Shown here in pieces: positions 9,163 to 17,464 of a stretch of DNA of 64,000 bases. The stretch's first letter is position 1. Each line of letters starts with the position of its first letter. A program made the position numbers and the translations under genes. Below the pieces are notes generated by a model, which worked only from the letters and a program-made list of their open reading frames with translations, ran no database searches and was not told the DNA's origin. Origin of the DNA: Pseudomonas sp. ATCC 13867 (lineage in GTDB: Bacteria > Pseudomonadota > Gammaproteobacteria > Pseudomonadales > Pseudomonadaceae); NCBI RefSeq assembly GCF_000349845.1, contig NC_020829.1, positions 2,115,001-2,179,000 on the forward strand. The letters are read 5' to 3'.

Positions 9163-11612
9163 GGCAGGCTCTCCTGTGGGTGGTCAGCAAGGGAACCCGG
9201 CGCGCGGCCGGGGAACGAGGGCAGCAGGCCGGCCGCCCAATCGAGGCCGCGATGGCGCAGCCAGGCGCCCGCGAAGCCGGGCACGCCGGCGTCGGCCAGC
9301 ACCGCGTCCATGTCGCGCTGGTCTTGCGGCGTGGAAGCGCCCGCAAACGCCAGCGCGGCCGCCCCCAGGTCGAGGTCGAACAGGCGGTTGCCGAGGCGGG
9401 ATTGGTAGTAGTAGTCGCGCTTCGGAACTGCCGTGGCGACGATCTCGATCTGCCGCCGGTTGAGGCCGAAGCCCTCGTAGATCGTGCGAATCTGCGGCTC
9501 GGTCGCCTGCGGGTTGGGCAAGAAAATGCGACTCGCGCAGCTCTCGACGATCGCGGGCGCGATGCTCGAATCCTTGATGTCGGCGAGGCTCTGCGTGGAG
9601 AAGATGACGCTGACGTTCTTTTTCCTGAGCGTCTTGAGCCATTGCCGGATACGCGCGGCAAATACCGGGTCATCGAGGAACAGCCACGCTTCATCGAGGA
9701 TCAGCAGCGTGGGCGCCCCGTCGAAGCGTTCATCGAAACGCGCAAAGAGATAATGCAGCACGGCCATGACGGCGGCCTTGCTGTGCATCAGCTCCTCCAT
9801 CTCGAAGCACTGCACGTCGGCCATGCCCAGCCGGTCGTGGTCGGCGTCCAGCAGCTTGCCGTGCGCGCCACCGAGCACATAGGGCGACAGCGCCTGCCGC
9901 AGCGTGTTCGATTGCAGCAGCACGGACAGTCCCGTCATCGTGCGCTGCTCCACCGGCGCACCGGCGAGACTTCCCAGCGCCGACCAGATAGCCGCCTTCT
10001 CGTCGGGGCCGACCGCCACGCCTTCATGCAGTAAGCGGCCTTCGATCCATTCGGCGGCCCAGGTGCGGTAGCCCTCACGGTCGATGCGCGTGAGCGGCTG
10101 GAAGGCGATTTCGCCATCCGTGCCCAGGTCGTAGTGTTCGCCGCCCAGGCCGAGGATCGCGGCCCGCATGGAGCGGCCCATGTCGAAGGCGAAGATGCGC
10201 GAGCCGCGATAGCGGCGAAATTGCATCGCCAGCGTGGCGAGCAAGACCGACTTGCCCATGCCAGTCGGTCCCGCGACCAGCGTGTGGCCCACGTCGCCGA
10301 TGTGCATCACCAGCCGGAACGGCGTCGCGCCATCGGTGCGCGTGACGATCAGCGGCGGGCCGTCGAGGTGGTCGTTCTTCTCTGGCCCGGCCCATACCGC
10401 CGACACCGGCATCATGTGCGCCAAGTTCAGCGTCGAGACGATGGGCTGGCGCACGTTGGCGTAGGCGTTGCCGGGGAGCGAGGACAGCCAGGCATCCACG
10501 GCATTGAGCGTTTCAGGGATGGTGACGAAGCCCCGACCCTGGATGACGCGCTCCACCATGCGCAGCTTCTCGTCTGCGACGGCGGCGTCCTCGTCCATGA
10601 CGGTGACGGTCGCCGTCAGATAGCCGAAGGCGACTTGATCGCTGCCCAGCTCCTGCAAGGCAGCGTCGGCATCGGCGGCCTTGTTGTTGGCGTCGGTATC
10701 GACCAGCGGGCTTTCCTGCTGGAAGATCGTTTCGCGCAGCAGCGCGATGACGTTCTTGCGCTTGGCGAACCACTGGCGGCGAAGGCGGGAAAGCTCTTTT
10801 TCCGCCTCGGCTTTGTCGAGGCAGAGAAAGCGCGTGCTCCAGCGGTACGCAAAACCGAGGCGGTTGAGGTCGTCCAGAATCCCCGGCCAGGTCGAGGTCG
10901 GGAAGCCCCGCACCGACACCACGCGCAGGTGCTGGTCGCCCAGCATGGGCGCCAAGCCGCCGACCAGCGCGGAATCCGTCAGCAGCGCGTCGATGTGGAA
11001 CGGCACTTCGGGCACCGCCAGCGAATAGCGCCGCGTCGAGATGGTCGCGTGCAGGTAGGTCAGCGTCTGCGCGTCATCGAGCCAGTCAATTTCCGGCATC
11101 ACGCCGTCGAGCAGGTCAAAGACGCGATCCGTTTCCGCGACGAAGGCTTGCAGCCGCTCGCGCCAGTCCACGCCATTCGTCGGCGTGTTCTCGTAGAGCA
11201 TCTTGGCTGCACGGGCGCGGGATTCTTCCGGCGGCAGATAGAGCAGCGTCAGGTGATAGCCGCTCTCGAAGTGATGGCCCGATTCCTCGAAGGCGGCCCG
11301 GCGTTCTTCCTCCACCACCCACGAAAGCGGCTCGGGAAAGTCCGAGTGCGGATAATCGGCCGCAGGCCGGCGCTCGGCTTCGATGAACAGCGCCCAGCCC
11401 GATCCCATGCGGCGCAGCGCGTTGTTCAACCGCGCCGACGTGGCGATCAGCTCGCCTTGCGTCGCGCTGTCGAGGTCAGGCCCGCGAAACCGGGCCGTGC
11501 GCTGGAAACTGCCGTCCTTGTTCAAGACGACGCCCGGCGCGACCAGCCCGGCCCAGGGCAGCCAGTCGGCAAGCAAGGCCGGGCGCTGGCGGTATTCGGC
11601 GAGGTTCAGCAT
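9159..11612 (-). CDS. trbE: Conjugal transfer ATPase TrbE (VirB4-like)
   Basis: An 817-residue VirB4-family ATPase that energises pilus assembly and DNA transfer at the inner membrane. The N-terminal CagE/TrbE-type domain covers about residues 1-400. The Walker A motif GPTGMGKS is at about 448-455 and Walker B TLLILDEAWLFLDD at about 650, followed by VSVIFSTQSLADIKDS as in the RecA-like core. The length is that of a full TrbE. It follows trbD by 15 bases and overlaps trbJ. Confidence 0.95.
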   Translation of the reverse strand: MLNLAEYRQRPALLADWLPWAGLVAPGVVLNKDGSFQRTARFRGPDLDSATQGELIATSARLNNALRRMGSGWALFIEAERRPAADYPHSDFPEPLSWVVEEERRAAFEESGHHFESGYHLTLLYLPPEESRARAAKMLYENTPTNGVDWRERLQAFVAETDRVFDLLDGVMPEIDWLDDAQTLTYLHATISTRRYSLAVPEVPFHIDALLTDSALVGGLAPMLGDQHLRVVSVRGFPTSTWPGILDDLNRLGFAYRWSTRFLCLDKAEAEKELSRLRRQWFAKRKNVIALLRETIFQQESPLVDTDANNKAADADAALQELGSDQVAFGYLTATVTVMDEDAAVADEKLRMVERVIQGRGFVTIPETLNAVDAWLSSLPGNAYANVRQPIVSTLNLAHMMPVSAVWAGPEKNDHLDGPPLIVTRTDGATPFRLVMHIGDVGHTLVAGPTGMGKSVLLATLAMQFRRYRGSRIFAFDMGRSMRAAILGLGGEHYDLGTDGEIAFQPLTRIDREGYRTWAAEWIEGRLLHEGVAVGPDEKAAIWSALGSLAGAPVEQRTMTGLSVLLQSNTLRQALSPYVLGGAHGKLLDADHDRLGMADVQCFEMEELMHSKAAVMAVLHYLFARFDERFDGAPTLLILDEAWLFLDDPVFAARIRQWLKTLRKKNVSVIFSTQSLADIKDSSIAPAIVESCASRIFLPNPQATEPQIRTIYEGFGLNRRQIEIVATAVPKRDYYYQSRLGNRLFDLDLGAAALAFAGASTPQDQRDMDAVLADAGVPGFAGAWLRHRGLDWAAGLLPSFPGRAPGSLADHPQESLP

Positions 11613-11627
11613 CGCGGCGTCCTCCCC

Positions 11628-11900
11628 TCACACGTCCAGCAGCGGGCGGTGCTTGATGTGCCGGGCGAAGACCTGCATGAACTGCGGATCGACGCGCGCA
11701 CCCCATACCGCCAGCGAATGGCCGACGATCCAGAGCACCACGCCGGGAATCCACAGTTGCAGGCCCAGGCCAACAGCGGCGGCCAGCGTGCCGTTGGCGA
11801 TCGCCACGGTGCGCGGCGCACCGCCCAGCAGAATCGGCTCGGTCAGCGAGCGATGCAGCGGCACCTCGAACCCGGCCGCGAAGGTATCCGGGGCGCTCAT
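11628..11900 (-). CDS. trbD: Conjugal transfer protein TrbD (VirB3-like)
   Basis: A 90-residue membrane protein of the VirB3/TrbD family: the N-terminal motif FEVPLHRSLTEPILLGGAPR is diagnostic. One or two hydrophobic helices follow (about residues 33-66), then a short charged tail with DPQFMQVFARHI. TrbD works with the ATPase TrbE in pilus biogenesis; in some systems the two are fused. The start at 11900 overlaps the trbC stop by ATGA; a longer upstream frame covers trbC out of phase and is not real. Confidence 0.9.
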   Translation of the reverse strand: MSAPDTFAAGFEVPLHRSLTEPILLGGAPRTVAIANGTLAAAVGLGLQLWIPGVVLWIVGHSLAVWGARVDPQFMQVFARHIKHRPLLDV

Positions 11901-12280
11901 ACGACGGCCCCGCCTGAGAAGCTGAAGAACGACAGGAAGAAGCTCGAAGCCGCGAACGCGATGGACAGACCGAACACGATCTGGATCAGCTTGCGGAAGC
12001 CGCCCGACGTGTCGCCGAAGGCGAGCGCGAGGCCCGTGGCGATGATGATGATGACCGCGACGATGCGCGCCACCGGACCCTGGATGGATTCGAGGATGGA
12101 TTGCAGCGGGCCTTCCCACGGCATCGAGGAACCGGCGGCCTGCGCGGTTCCGGCCAGGAACAGCAGCAGAGCGGCCAGCAGCAGCCCTTGCCCCGCAGGG
12201 CGGGCCAGGCAGCGCAGCCGCGCAAGACGCAAAGCCGGATTTGCAGAAAAACGGAAAGCAGGAATGGTCATCTGCGTCAT
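11897..12280 (-). CDS. trbC: Conjugal transfer pilin TrbC (VirB2-like)
   Basis: A 127-residue prepilin of the VirB2/TrbC family. After an unusually long basic N-terminus, a signal-type hydrophobic segment (LLLAALLLFLAGTAQAAGSS, cleavage near AQA) leads into the mature pilin. The mature part begins MPWEGPLQSILESIQGPVARI and has two membrane helices (IVAVIIIIATGLALAFGD and IAFAASSFFLSFFSF). It would be the major pilus subunit. Both neighbours overlap by ATGA, placing it between trbB and trbD as usual. Confidence 0.92.
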   Translation of the reverse strand: MTQMTIPAFRFSANPALRLARLRCLARPAGQGLLLAALLLFLAGTAQAAGSSMPWEGPLQSILESIQGPVARIVAVIIIIATGLALAFGDTSGGFRKLIQIVFGLSIAFAASSFFLSFFSFSGGAVV

Positions 12281-13329
12281 GGCAGTTCTCCAAGTGAGTC
12301 AGGGGATGGGGAAGTCGCCGCAGCGGGTGCGGCATTGGGAAGTGGCGGCAGCTCGGGAAACGGCGTTTCCAGCGCGTCCGCCAGTTGGTAGCCCACGCCG
12401 TCGAAGCCGACGACGCGGGCGATGCTCTCGATGCGGCGCTTGCGCCCGCGCCCGGCGATGTGGATCACCACGTTGACCGCCTCGGCGATCAGCGCACGGG
12501 GCGGATTCACCGCCACTTCGAGAATCAGTTGCTCCAGGCGCAGCAGCGCGCCGAGCGCGGAGCCGGCATGGATCGTGGCGATGCCGCCGGGGTGGCCCGT
12601 GCCCCACACCTTGATGAGATCCAGCGCCTCGGCGCCGCGCACTTCACCGACGACGACGCGATCAGGCCGCAGGCGCATGGACGAGCGCACCAGCTCGGTC
12701 ATGGACACCACGCCTGCGCGCGTGCGCAGCGGAACGTGGTCGCGGGCCGCGCATTGCAGTTCCACCGTGTCTTCGAGCACCAGCACGCGGTCGCCCGTGG
12801 CGGCGATCTCGGCGAGCAGCGCATTGGCGAGCGTGGTTTTGCCGCTGCTGGTGGCGCCGGCGATCAGCACGTTCTGCCGCTCGCGCACGGCGCGAACGAG
12901 AAAGCCCGCTTGCGCGCTGGTCATCATCCCGTCGATGACGTACCGCTCCAGCGGAATCACGCCGATGGCGCGCTTGCGCAGGGCGAAGGCCGGCCCCGGC
13001 GCGGCGGGCGGCAAGATGCCCTCGAAGCGCTCGCCCGTTTCGGGCAGCTCGGCGGATAGCAGCGGCTGGCCGCGATGCACTTCTGCGCCGACGTGGGCCG
13101 CGACCAGTCGGATGATTCGCTCGCCGTCCGCCTCGGGTAGTTCCACGCCCATCGGCGCGCGCCCACTGGAAAGCCGATCCACCCAAAGCGTGTGATCAGG
13201 ATTCAGCATCACCTCCACCACGTCCGGGTCTTCGAGCGCGGCGGCGATCAGCGGCCCCATCGCCGTGCGCAGCATCTGGATGCGGCGGTCGAGCGACGTG
13301 GCACCCATGGACTGTGGAACGGCGCTCAT
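12277..13329 (-). CDS. trbB: Conjugal transfer ATPase TrbB (VirB11-like)
   Basis: A 350-residue VirB11-type hexameric traffic ATPase. The N-terminal domain (residues 1-130) includes VEVMLNPDHTLWVDRLSSG. The RecA-like C-terminal domain has Walker A AGATSSGKTT (about 157-166), the Asp box LVLEDTVELQC, Walker B RVVVGEVRGAEAL and the His box GGIATIHAGS. It drives pilus assembly and substrate switching at the cytoplasmic face. The start at 13329 overlaps the CopG-like gene stop; a longer frame reaching 14013 crosses traG out of phase and was discarded. The C-terminal 25 residues are Pro/Ala-rich and poorly conserved. Confidence 0.94.
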   Translation of the reverse strand: MSAVPQSMGATSLDRRIQMLRTAMGPLIAAALEDPDVVEVMLNPDHTLWVDRLSSGRAPMGVELPEADGERIIRLVAAHVGAEVHRGQPLLSAELPETGERFEGILPPAAPGPAFALRKRAIGVIPLERYVIDGMMTSAQAGFLVRAVRERQNVLIAGATSSGKTTLANALLAEIAATGDRVLVLEDTVELQCAARDHVPLRTRAGVVSMTELVRSSMRLRPDRVVVGEVRGAEALDLIKVWGTGHPGGIATIHAGSALGALLRLEQLILEVAVNPPRALIAEAVNVVIHIAGRGRKRRIESIARVVGFDGVGYQLADALETPFPELPPLPNAAPAAATSPSPDSLGELP

Positions 13330-13790
13330 GACGCACGCTCCTGCGCTTGCGCGGCTGCCGCCGCGTCCTCCATCCGCATCGGGTCGGGATGCAGTTCCTC
13401 CACCACGTCGCGCACCAGACTGCGACCGCGCAGCAGGTGGCGGCCAAGCTGCTCGGTGAACTGCTCGAAGCGTGCTTTGCCCTGCGCGCGTGCCGCGTCT
13501 TGGTGCGCCTCGGGAACTGGCGTGCTGACGGTCAGGTAGTAACGGATGAACAGCGCCAGCGTTTCGATGGCGATGTTCTGGTCGCGCTCCATGCGCTCGG
13601 CCTGGCGAGACAGGCGATCCAGCCGCTTGGCGATGGCCGCCTCGCGCTGGTCGGCGGCATCGGGCGACAACCACGATGCGAGCGCCGCCGCGACGATGGA
13701 CGACTTGGACACGCCTTTCTTGGCGGCCAGCTCGTCCAGGCGCTTGGCGTGCTCCGGCTGGATGAACAGGTTGAGGCGGTAGTGGCTCAT
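13326..13790 (-). CDS. CopG-type ribbon-helix-helix protein
   Basis: A 154-residue protein. The first about 45 residues (HYRLNLFIQPEHAKRLDELAAKKGVSKSSIVAAALASWL) are a canonical ribbon-helix-helix DNA-binding domain of the CopG type. The rest is a charged helical region with ERMERDQNIAIETLALFIRYYL. The gene always sits between traG and trbB in Tn4371-like ICEs, overlapping both here (ATGA at each end). It may regulate transfer-gene expression or help the relaxosome, but neither role can be read from the sequence. Confidence 0.88.
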   Translation of the reverse strand: MSHYRLNLFIQPEHAKRLDELAAKKGVSKSSIVAAALASWLSPDAADQREAAIAKRLDRLSRQAERMERDQNIAIETLALFIRYYLTVSTPVPEAHQDAARAQGKARFEQFTEQLGRHLLRGRSLVRDVVEELHPDPMRMEDAAAAAQAQERAS

Positions 13791-15796
13791 AGCTCGATTC
13801 CGTCGTTGGGGTCGAGGGAAGCCAGCCGGGCCGTGCGCTGCATGGCTGGATCGAGCTGGCGCGGAAGGGGAAGCGGCAGGTCGTCGTCGTCATCGAGCAG
13901 CGCAAGGTCGGCCGCGGGAGCGGCCAGCTCGGGGTCGTAAGCGACGGTTTCGGAGAGTTCGGGCTGACGGCGCGGACCGCCGTCGTCGACCGAACCCAAG
14001 TTCTCCAGGCCATCGGCGGATGCCGTGGCAGGCGCAGCGGGCACGGACGGAATCGCCAGCCCGCTCCAGTCGTCGGGCCGCGACGGCGGCGCGTCGGCGT
14101 ACTGCCCTTCCGCCAGCATGGGCGGTGGCAGCACGCGACGCTTGAAATTGGCGTCCGTGTAGTAGCGCAGCTTCTTCGCCTTGATCGGCGCCACGCTGGA
14201 CACCATCACCACGGCCTCGTCAGGCGGAAGCTGCATGACTTCGCCCGGCGTCAGCAGCGGGCGCGCGGTTTCCTGGCGCGACACCATCAGGTGGCCCAGC
14301 CACGGCGCGAGCCGGTGGCCCGCGTAGTTGCGCTGGGCGCGCAGCTCGGTGGCCGTGCCCAGCGTCTCGGAGATCCGTTTGGCGGTGCGCTCGTCGTTCG
14401 TGGCGAACGTCACGCGCACATGGCAGTTGTCGAGGATGGAGTGGTTTTGCCCATACGCCTTGTCGATCTGGTTGAGCGACTGCGCAATGAGGAAGCTGCG
14501 GATGCCGTAGCCCGCCATGAAGGCCAGCGCCGTCTCGAAGAAGTCCAGGCGCCCCAGCGCCGGGAACTCATCGAGCATCAGCAGCAGCTTGTGGCGGCGC
14601 TCGATGCCATCGGAGCCATCGAGCGATTCGGTGAGGCGCCGCCCGATCTGGTTGAGGATCAGGCGAATGAGCGGCTTCGTCCGCGAAATGTCCGAAGGCG
14701 GTACCACCAGGTACAGCGACACCGGATGCTCGGCAGCGATCAGATCGGCGATGCGCCAATCGCAGCGCGAGGTGACTTCGGCCACCGTCGGGTCGCGGTA
14801 CAGGCCGAGGAACGACATGGCGGTGCTCAACACGCCAGAACGCTCGTTGTCCGATTTGTTGAGCACTTCGCGCGCCGCAGAGGCGACGACCGGATGCGGC
14901 CCATCGCCCAGGTGCGGCGTGGTCATCATCCGGTGCAAGGTCAGCTCGAACGGGCTGGCCGGGTCGGACAGGAAGTTGGCGACGCCGCGCAGCGTCTTGT
15001 CCTCGCCGGCGTAGAGCACATGCAAGATCGCACCGACCAACAGCGCGTGGCTGGTCTTTTCCCAATGGTTGCGCTTCTCCAGCGCACCTTCGGGATCGAC
15101 CAGAATGTCCGCGATGTTCTGCACGTCGCGCACTTCATGCGCGCCGCGCCGCACTTCCAGAAGCGGGTTGTAGGCAGCCGACTTCGCATCGGTCGGGTTG
15201 AACAGCAGGCAATGCGAGAAGCGCGAGCGCCAGCCTGCTGTGATCTGCCAGTTTTCGCCCTTGATGTCGTGAACGACGGCCGAAGCCGGCCAGGACAGCA
15301 GCGTCGGCACCACGAGGCCCACGCCCTTGCCCGAGCGCGTAGGCGCGAAGGTCAGGACGTGTTCCGGGCCTTCATGCCGAAGGTACTGGCGATCGTGCTG
15401 GCCCAGGAACACGCCGGCCGGCTGCGTGAGGCCCGCCTTGCGCATGTCCTGCGCGTTAGCCCAGCGTGCAGAGCCGTAGGTGGTGACGAGGCGCGTTTGG
15501 CGCGAGCGCCAGACCGACATGGTGATGGCAACGCCCACGGCGACCATGCCGCTGGCGCCGGCAATGGCGCCGCCCGTGTCGAATACTTCCGGCGCATAGG
15601 CGCCGAAGAAGAACCACCACTCAAACAGTTTCCACGGGTGGTAGATCGACGTGCCAAGAAAGTCGAACCAGGGCGAGCCAAGGCGTACTTGATAGCCAAG
15701 GGCCGATGCTGTCCATTGTGTGGCGCCCCACACGCCGGCGATCACGATGCCGAATACCACGGCGATCTGACCGAACAGCACGTTCGTCCCTTGCAT
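13787..15796 (-). CDS. traG: Type IV coupling protein TraG (VirD4-like)
   Basis: A 669-residue coupling ATPase that brings relaxase-bound DNA to the secretion channel. It has two N-terminal membrane segments (about residues 5-25 and 70-95) and Walker A APTRSGKGVG (about 152-161). The downstream PTLLSWPASAVVHDIKGENW is the TraG family signature. Walker B is LLLMLDEFPALGRL, followed by AQSLNQIDKAYG. The C-terminal 100 residues are acidic and less conserved, probably the cargo-specific end. It is the first gene of the transfer operon; a terminator at 15957-15989 separates it from the exclusion gene upstream, so a promoter in 15797-15950 is expected. Confidence 0.95.
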   Translation of the reverse strand: MQGTNVLFGQIAVVFGIVIAGVWGATQWTASALGYQVRLGSPWFDFLGTSIYHPWKLFEWWFFFGAYAPEVFDTGGAIAGASGMVAVGVAITMSVWRSRQTRLVTTYGSARWANAQDMRKAGLTQPAGVFLGQHDRQYLRHEGPEHVLTFAPTRSGKGVGLVVPTLLSWPASAVVHDIKGENWQITAGWRSRFSHCLLFNPTDAKSAAYNPLLEVRRGAHEVRDVQNIADILVDPEGALEKRNHWEKTSHALLVGAILHVLYAGEDKTLRGVANFLSDPASPFELTLHRMMTTPHLGDGPHPVVASAAREVLNKSDNERSGVLSTAMSFLGLYRDPTVAEVTSRCDWRIADLIAAEHPVSLYLVVPPSDISRTKPLIRLILNQIGRRLTESLDGSDGIERRHKLLLMLDEFPALGRLDFFETALAFMAGYGIRSFLIAQSLNQIDKAYGQNHSILDNCHVRVTFATNDERTAKRISETLGTATELRAQRNYAGHRLAPWLGHLMVSRQETARPLLTPGEVMQLPPDEAVVMVSSVAPIKAKKLRYYTDANFKRRVLPPPMLAEGQYADAPPSRPDDWSGLAIPSVPAAPATASADGLENLGSVDDGGPRRQPELSETVAYDPELAAPAADLALLDDDDDLPLPLPRQLDPAMQRTARLASLDPNDGIEL

Positions 15797-15956
15797 GACC
15801 CGGCCTCCGATTTCTCCTGCGCTTTTTCCTCATGGAAAGAGCGGCACAAGGACGTGCCGCAGGCGTCAGGTTCGGTGCCGGGTCAGTGCCGGTCAAAGAC
15901 CGTTCTGAGCAGAAAGGTCGAGCAAGAAGAAAGAATGAGTGCAGCGTCGAACCAAA

Positions 15957-15989
15957 GAAAAACGCCGCAAGCGCAGGCGCATTGCGGCG
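15957..15989 (-). terminator. Rho-independent terminator between eexN-like gene and traG
   Basis: On the minus strand CGCCGCAA/TTGCGGCG (arms 15963-15970 and 15982-15989) is followed by TTTTTCTTT. It would end the traR-lipoprotein transcript before traG. Confidence 0.7.
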
Positions 15990-16032
15990 TGTCGAGCAGA
16001 AAAATGAAGGCGATGCGGCTATCTGCCAACAA

Positions 16033-16311
16033 TCAGAACTTGGGCGGTTCCTTCGGCGGCGTGTAAGGGGTTTCGCCATCGCCATAGAACCGCTTGCGCG
16101 TGGCTTCGGCCACCCGGTTGCACAACACGTCGCCGAGCTTCGGGCGGTCGGTTTTGCACTGCTGGCGCAGTTCCTTGAGTCGTTCGGGATTGGCCGCCAG
16201 TTCTTCCACCGTCGGGATATTCGCTTCCGACGTGTTGGCATTCTGAGGCGTTTCGGACTGGCCGCAGGCGGTCAGAATGGCCGTCAACAAGAATGGGATG
16301 ATCTTCTTCAT
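16033..16311 (-). CDS. EexN-like entry-exclusion lipoprotein
   Basis: A 92-residue lipoprotein with signal and lipobox (KKIIPFLLTAILTAC). A conserved core follows, NPERLKELRQQC with a second Cys in GDVLCNRVAEATRKRFYG, as in EexN/TrbK exclusion proteins. It ends in GDGETPYTPP, also seen near the C-terminus of TrbJ of this element (GDGTPYTPQ). It likely sits at the cell envelope and limits uptake of a second copy of the element. The ATG overlaps the LysR stop (ATGA), so it is co-expressed with TraR, away from the trb operon copy. A terminator follows. Confidence 0.82.
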   Translation of the reverse strand: MKKIIPFLLTAILTACGQSETPQNANTSEANIPTVEELAANPERLKELRQQCKTDRPKLGDVLCNRVAEATRKRFYGDGETPYTPPKEPPKF

Positions 16312-17252
16312 GGCATCAATTCCTCCGGGGGATCAGGGTTGCGGCCTCGTATGGCCCTGGGAGTTTCCTGCGACTCGATGGTCTGCACGCGCTCAATAAA
16401 ACGTGTCAGTTCGTCAGACGGATCGCCGTCGAGACGGAGCAAGTAGGTCGTCAGTGGCGGCACTCGCGACGCCAGCGGCCGAGCTACGACGCCCGGTTCA
16501 CGGCTGGCGGCAATGTGTGCAGCGCCCGCTAGTCCAAGCGCGAAGCCGGCCGATACCAGTGCCATCATCAGATCGCACGTGGCAACCCGTTCTGCGATCA
16601 GCGGTTCCATGTCAGCACGACGCAGCACTCGTTCAACGTGCTTGGCGTGGCCCTCACACACTTGCGGATCGCACAAGACCAGCGGGTAGCGCAGCAACTC
16701 GTCCAAGGGAATACGCTTGTGGGCCAGCAGTGGATGCCGGGCCGGCACTGCCACCATGAGTGCATCGCTCCAAGCGGGCAAAGTGACTATGCCGTCGCCC
16801 ACCTCGTCGGATTGGGCAAACCCCACGTCGTACAGATCATCATGCAGCCCTTTGATCTGCTGCGATAGTGACACCTCGAAAAAGCGGATCTCGACCTCGG
16901 GTTCTTCCTGGCGACACAACGCCAGTAAGGTCGGCAGGCGCGACGGCGTGATGCCGTCCGACAAGGCCACGCGCAACTGCCCGTGAAAACCGTTTGCCGC
17001 TGCTTTCACGCTCTCTCGCGCTTGCTCCAAGGCAGCAAACACACGACGCACATGTTCCAAGAACAATGTTCCGGCATGGGTCAGCCGCGTACTGCGCGTG
17101 GTGCGGGCAAACAGCATCACGCCGAGTTCTTCTTCCAGTTCCTTGATGGCCCGCGACAGCGGCGACTGCTCGATGTGCAGCCGCTCGGCGGCGCGCGCGA
17201 AGTGGAGTTCTTCGGCGACGGCGACGAAGCACCGAAGATGGCGCAGCTCCAT
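16308..17252 (-). CDS. traR: LysR-type regulator TraR of the Tn4371 family
   Basis: A 314-residue LysR regulator. The winged helix-turn-helix covers residues 1-60 (MELRHLRCFVAVAEELHFARAA, with QSPLSRAIKELEEELG as the recognition segment). The effector domain covers about 90-300 (LRVALSDGITPSRLPTLLAL). A LysR gene in this place, reading toward traG, is named traR in Tn4371 and is thought to govern transfer. The start codon follows directly on the stop of a 40-codon ORF with a strong ribosome site, so translation is probably coupled to it. It is divergent from the cargo TetR gene. The co-inducer is unknown. Confidence 0.88.
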   Translation of the reverse strand: MELRHLRCFVAVAEELHFARAAERLHIEQSPLSRAIKELEEELGVMLFARTTRSTRLTHAGTLFLEHVRRVFAALEQARESVKAAANGFHGQLRVALSDGITPSRLPTLLALCRQEEPEVEIRFFEVSLSQQIKGLHDDLYDVGFAQSDEVGDGIVTLPAWSDALMVAVPARHPLLAHKRIPLDELLRYPLVLCDPQVCEGHAKHVERVLRRADMEPLIAERVATCDLMMALVSAGFALGLAGAAHIAASREPGVVARPLASRVPPLTTYLLRLDGDPSDELTRFIERVQTIESQETPRAIRGRNPDPPEELMP

Positions 17253-17375
17253 TTACACCCCGCCGGACTTGTGATGAACCGGCTCCCCTCCGCCAATGAG
17301 GCGCGGAGAGCGACGTTTGCGTCTGCCCGAAATCGACCGTTGCCCGTCGTCTGAGATCACGGTTCTGTTGTCCAT
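17253..17375 (-). CDS. Small 40-residue ORF coupled to traR
   Basis: An ATG at 17375 is preceded by a perfect AGGAGG ribosome site 5 bases upstream. The 40-codon frame ends in TAA, immediately followed by the traR ATG with no spacer. The product starts MDNRTVISDDGQRS, has a basic block GRRKRRSPRL and ends GGGEPVHHKSGGV, with no membrane segment. The traR gene itself has no better ribosome site, so this frame may serve as a leader that couples traR translation, or encode a small basic protein. I do not recognise the family. Codon-level conservation in related ICEs would decide. Confidence 0.5.
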   Translation of the reverse strand: MDNRTVISDDGQRSISGRRKRRSPRLIGGGEPVHHKSGGV

Positions 17376-17402
17376 TGCGGCCTCCTTTTCGCGCTTCCCC
17401 TC

Positions 17403-17444
17403 TTGCGGCAAGCTTGCATGGTGCTAAGATAGTAATAGATTACT
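17403..17444 (+). promoter_or_regulatory. Promoter and operator of the TetR-exporter operon
   Basis: TTGCGG (17403-17408) and TAAGAT (17425-17430) are spaced by 16 bases. Directly downstream the palindrome AGTAAT-AG-ATTACT (17431-17444) covers the likely start of transcription. Its place between promoter and tetR suggests autorepression by the TetR protein. Confidence 0.6.
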
Positions 17445-17464
17445 CACTTTCGAAGGCGCAAGCA

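Noticed and set aside
10134-12476. A 780-codon plus-strand frame opposite trbE to trbB
   Set aside because: Antisense shadow of conserved transfer genes, with composition biased to Arg, His and Ala and no family pattern.
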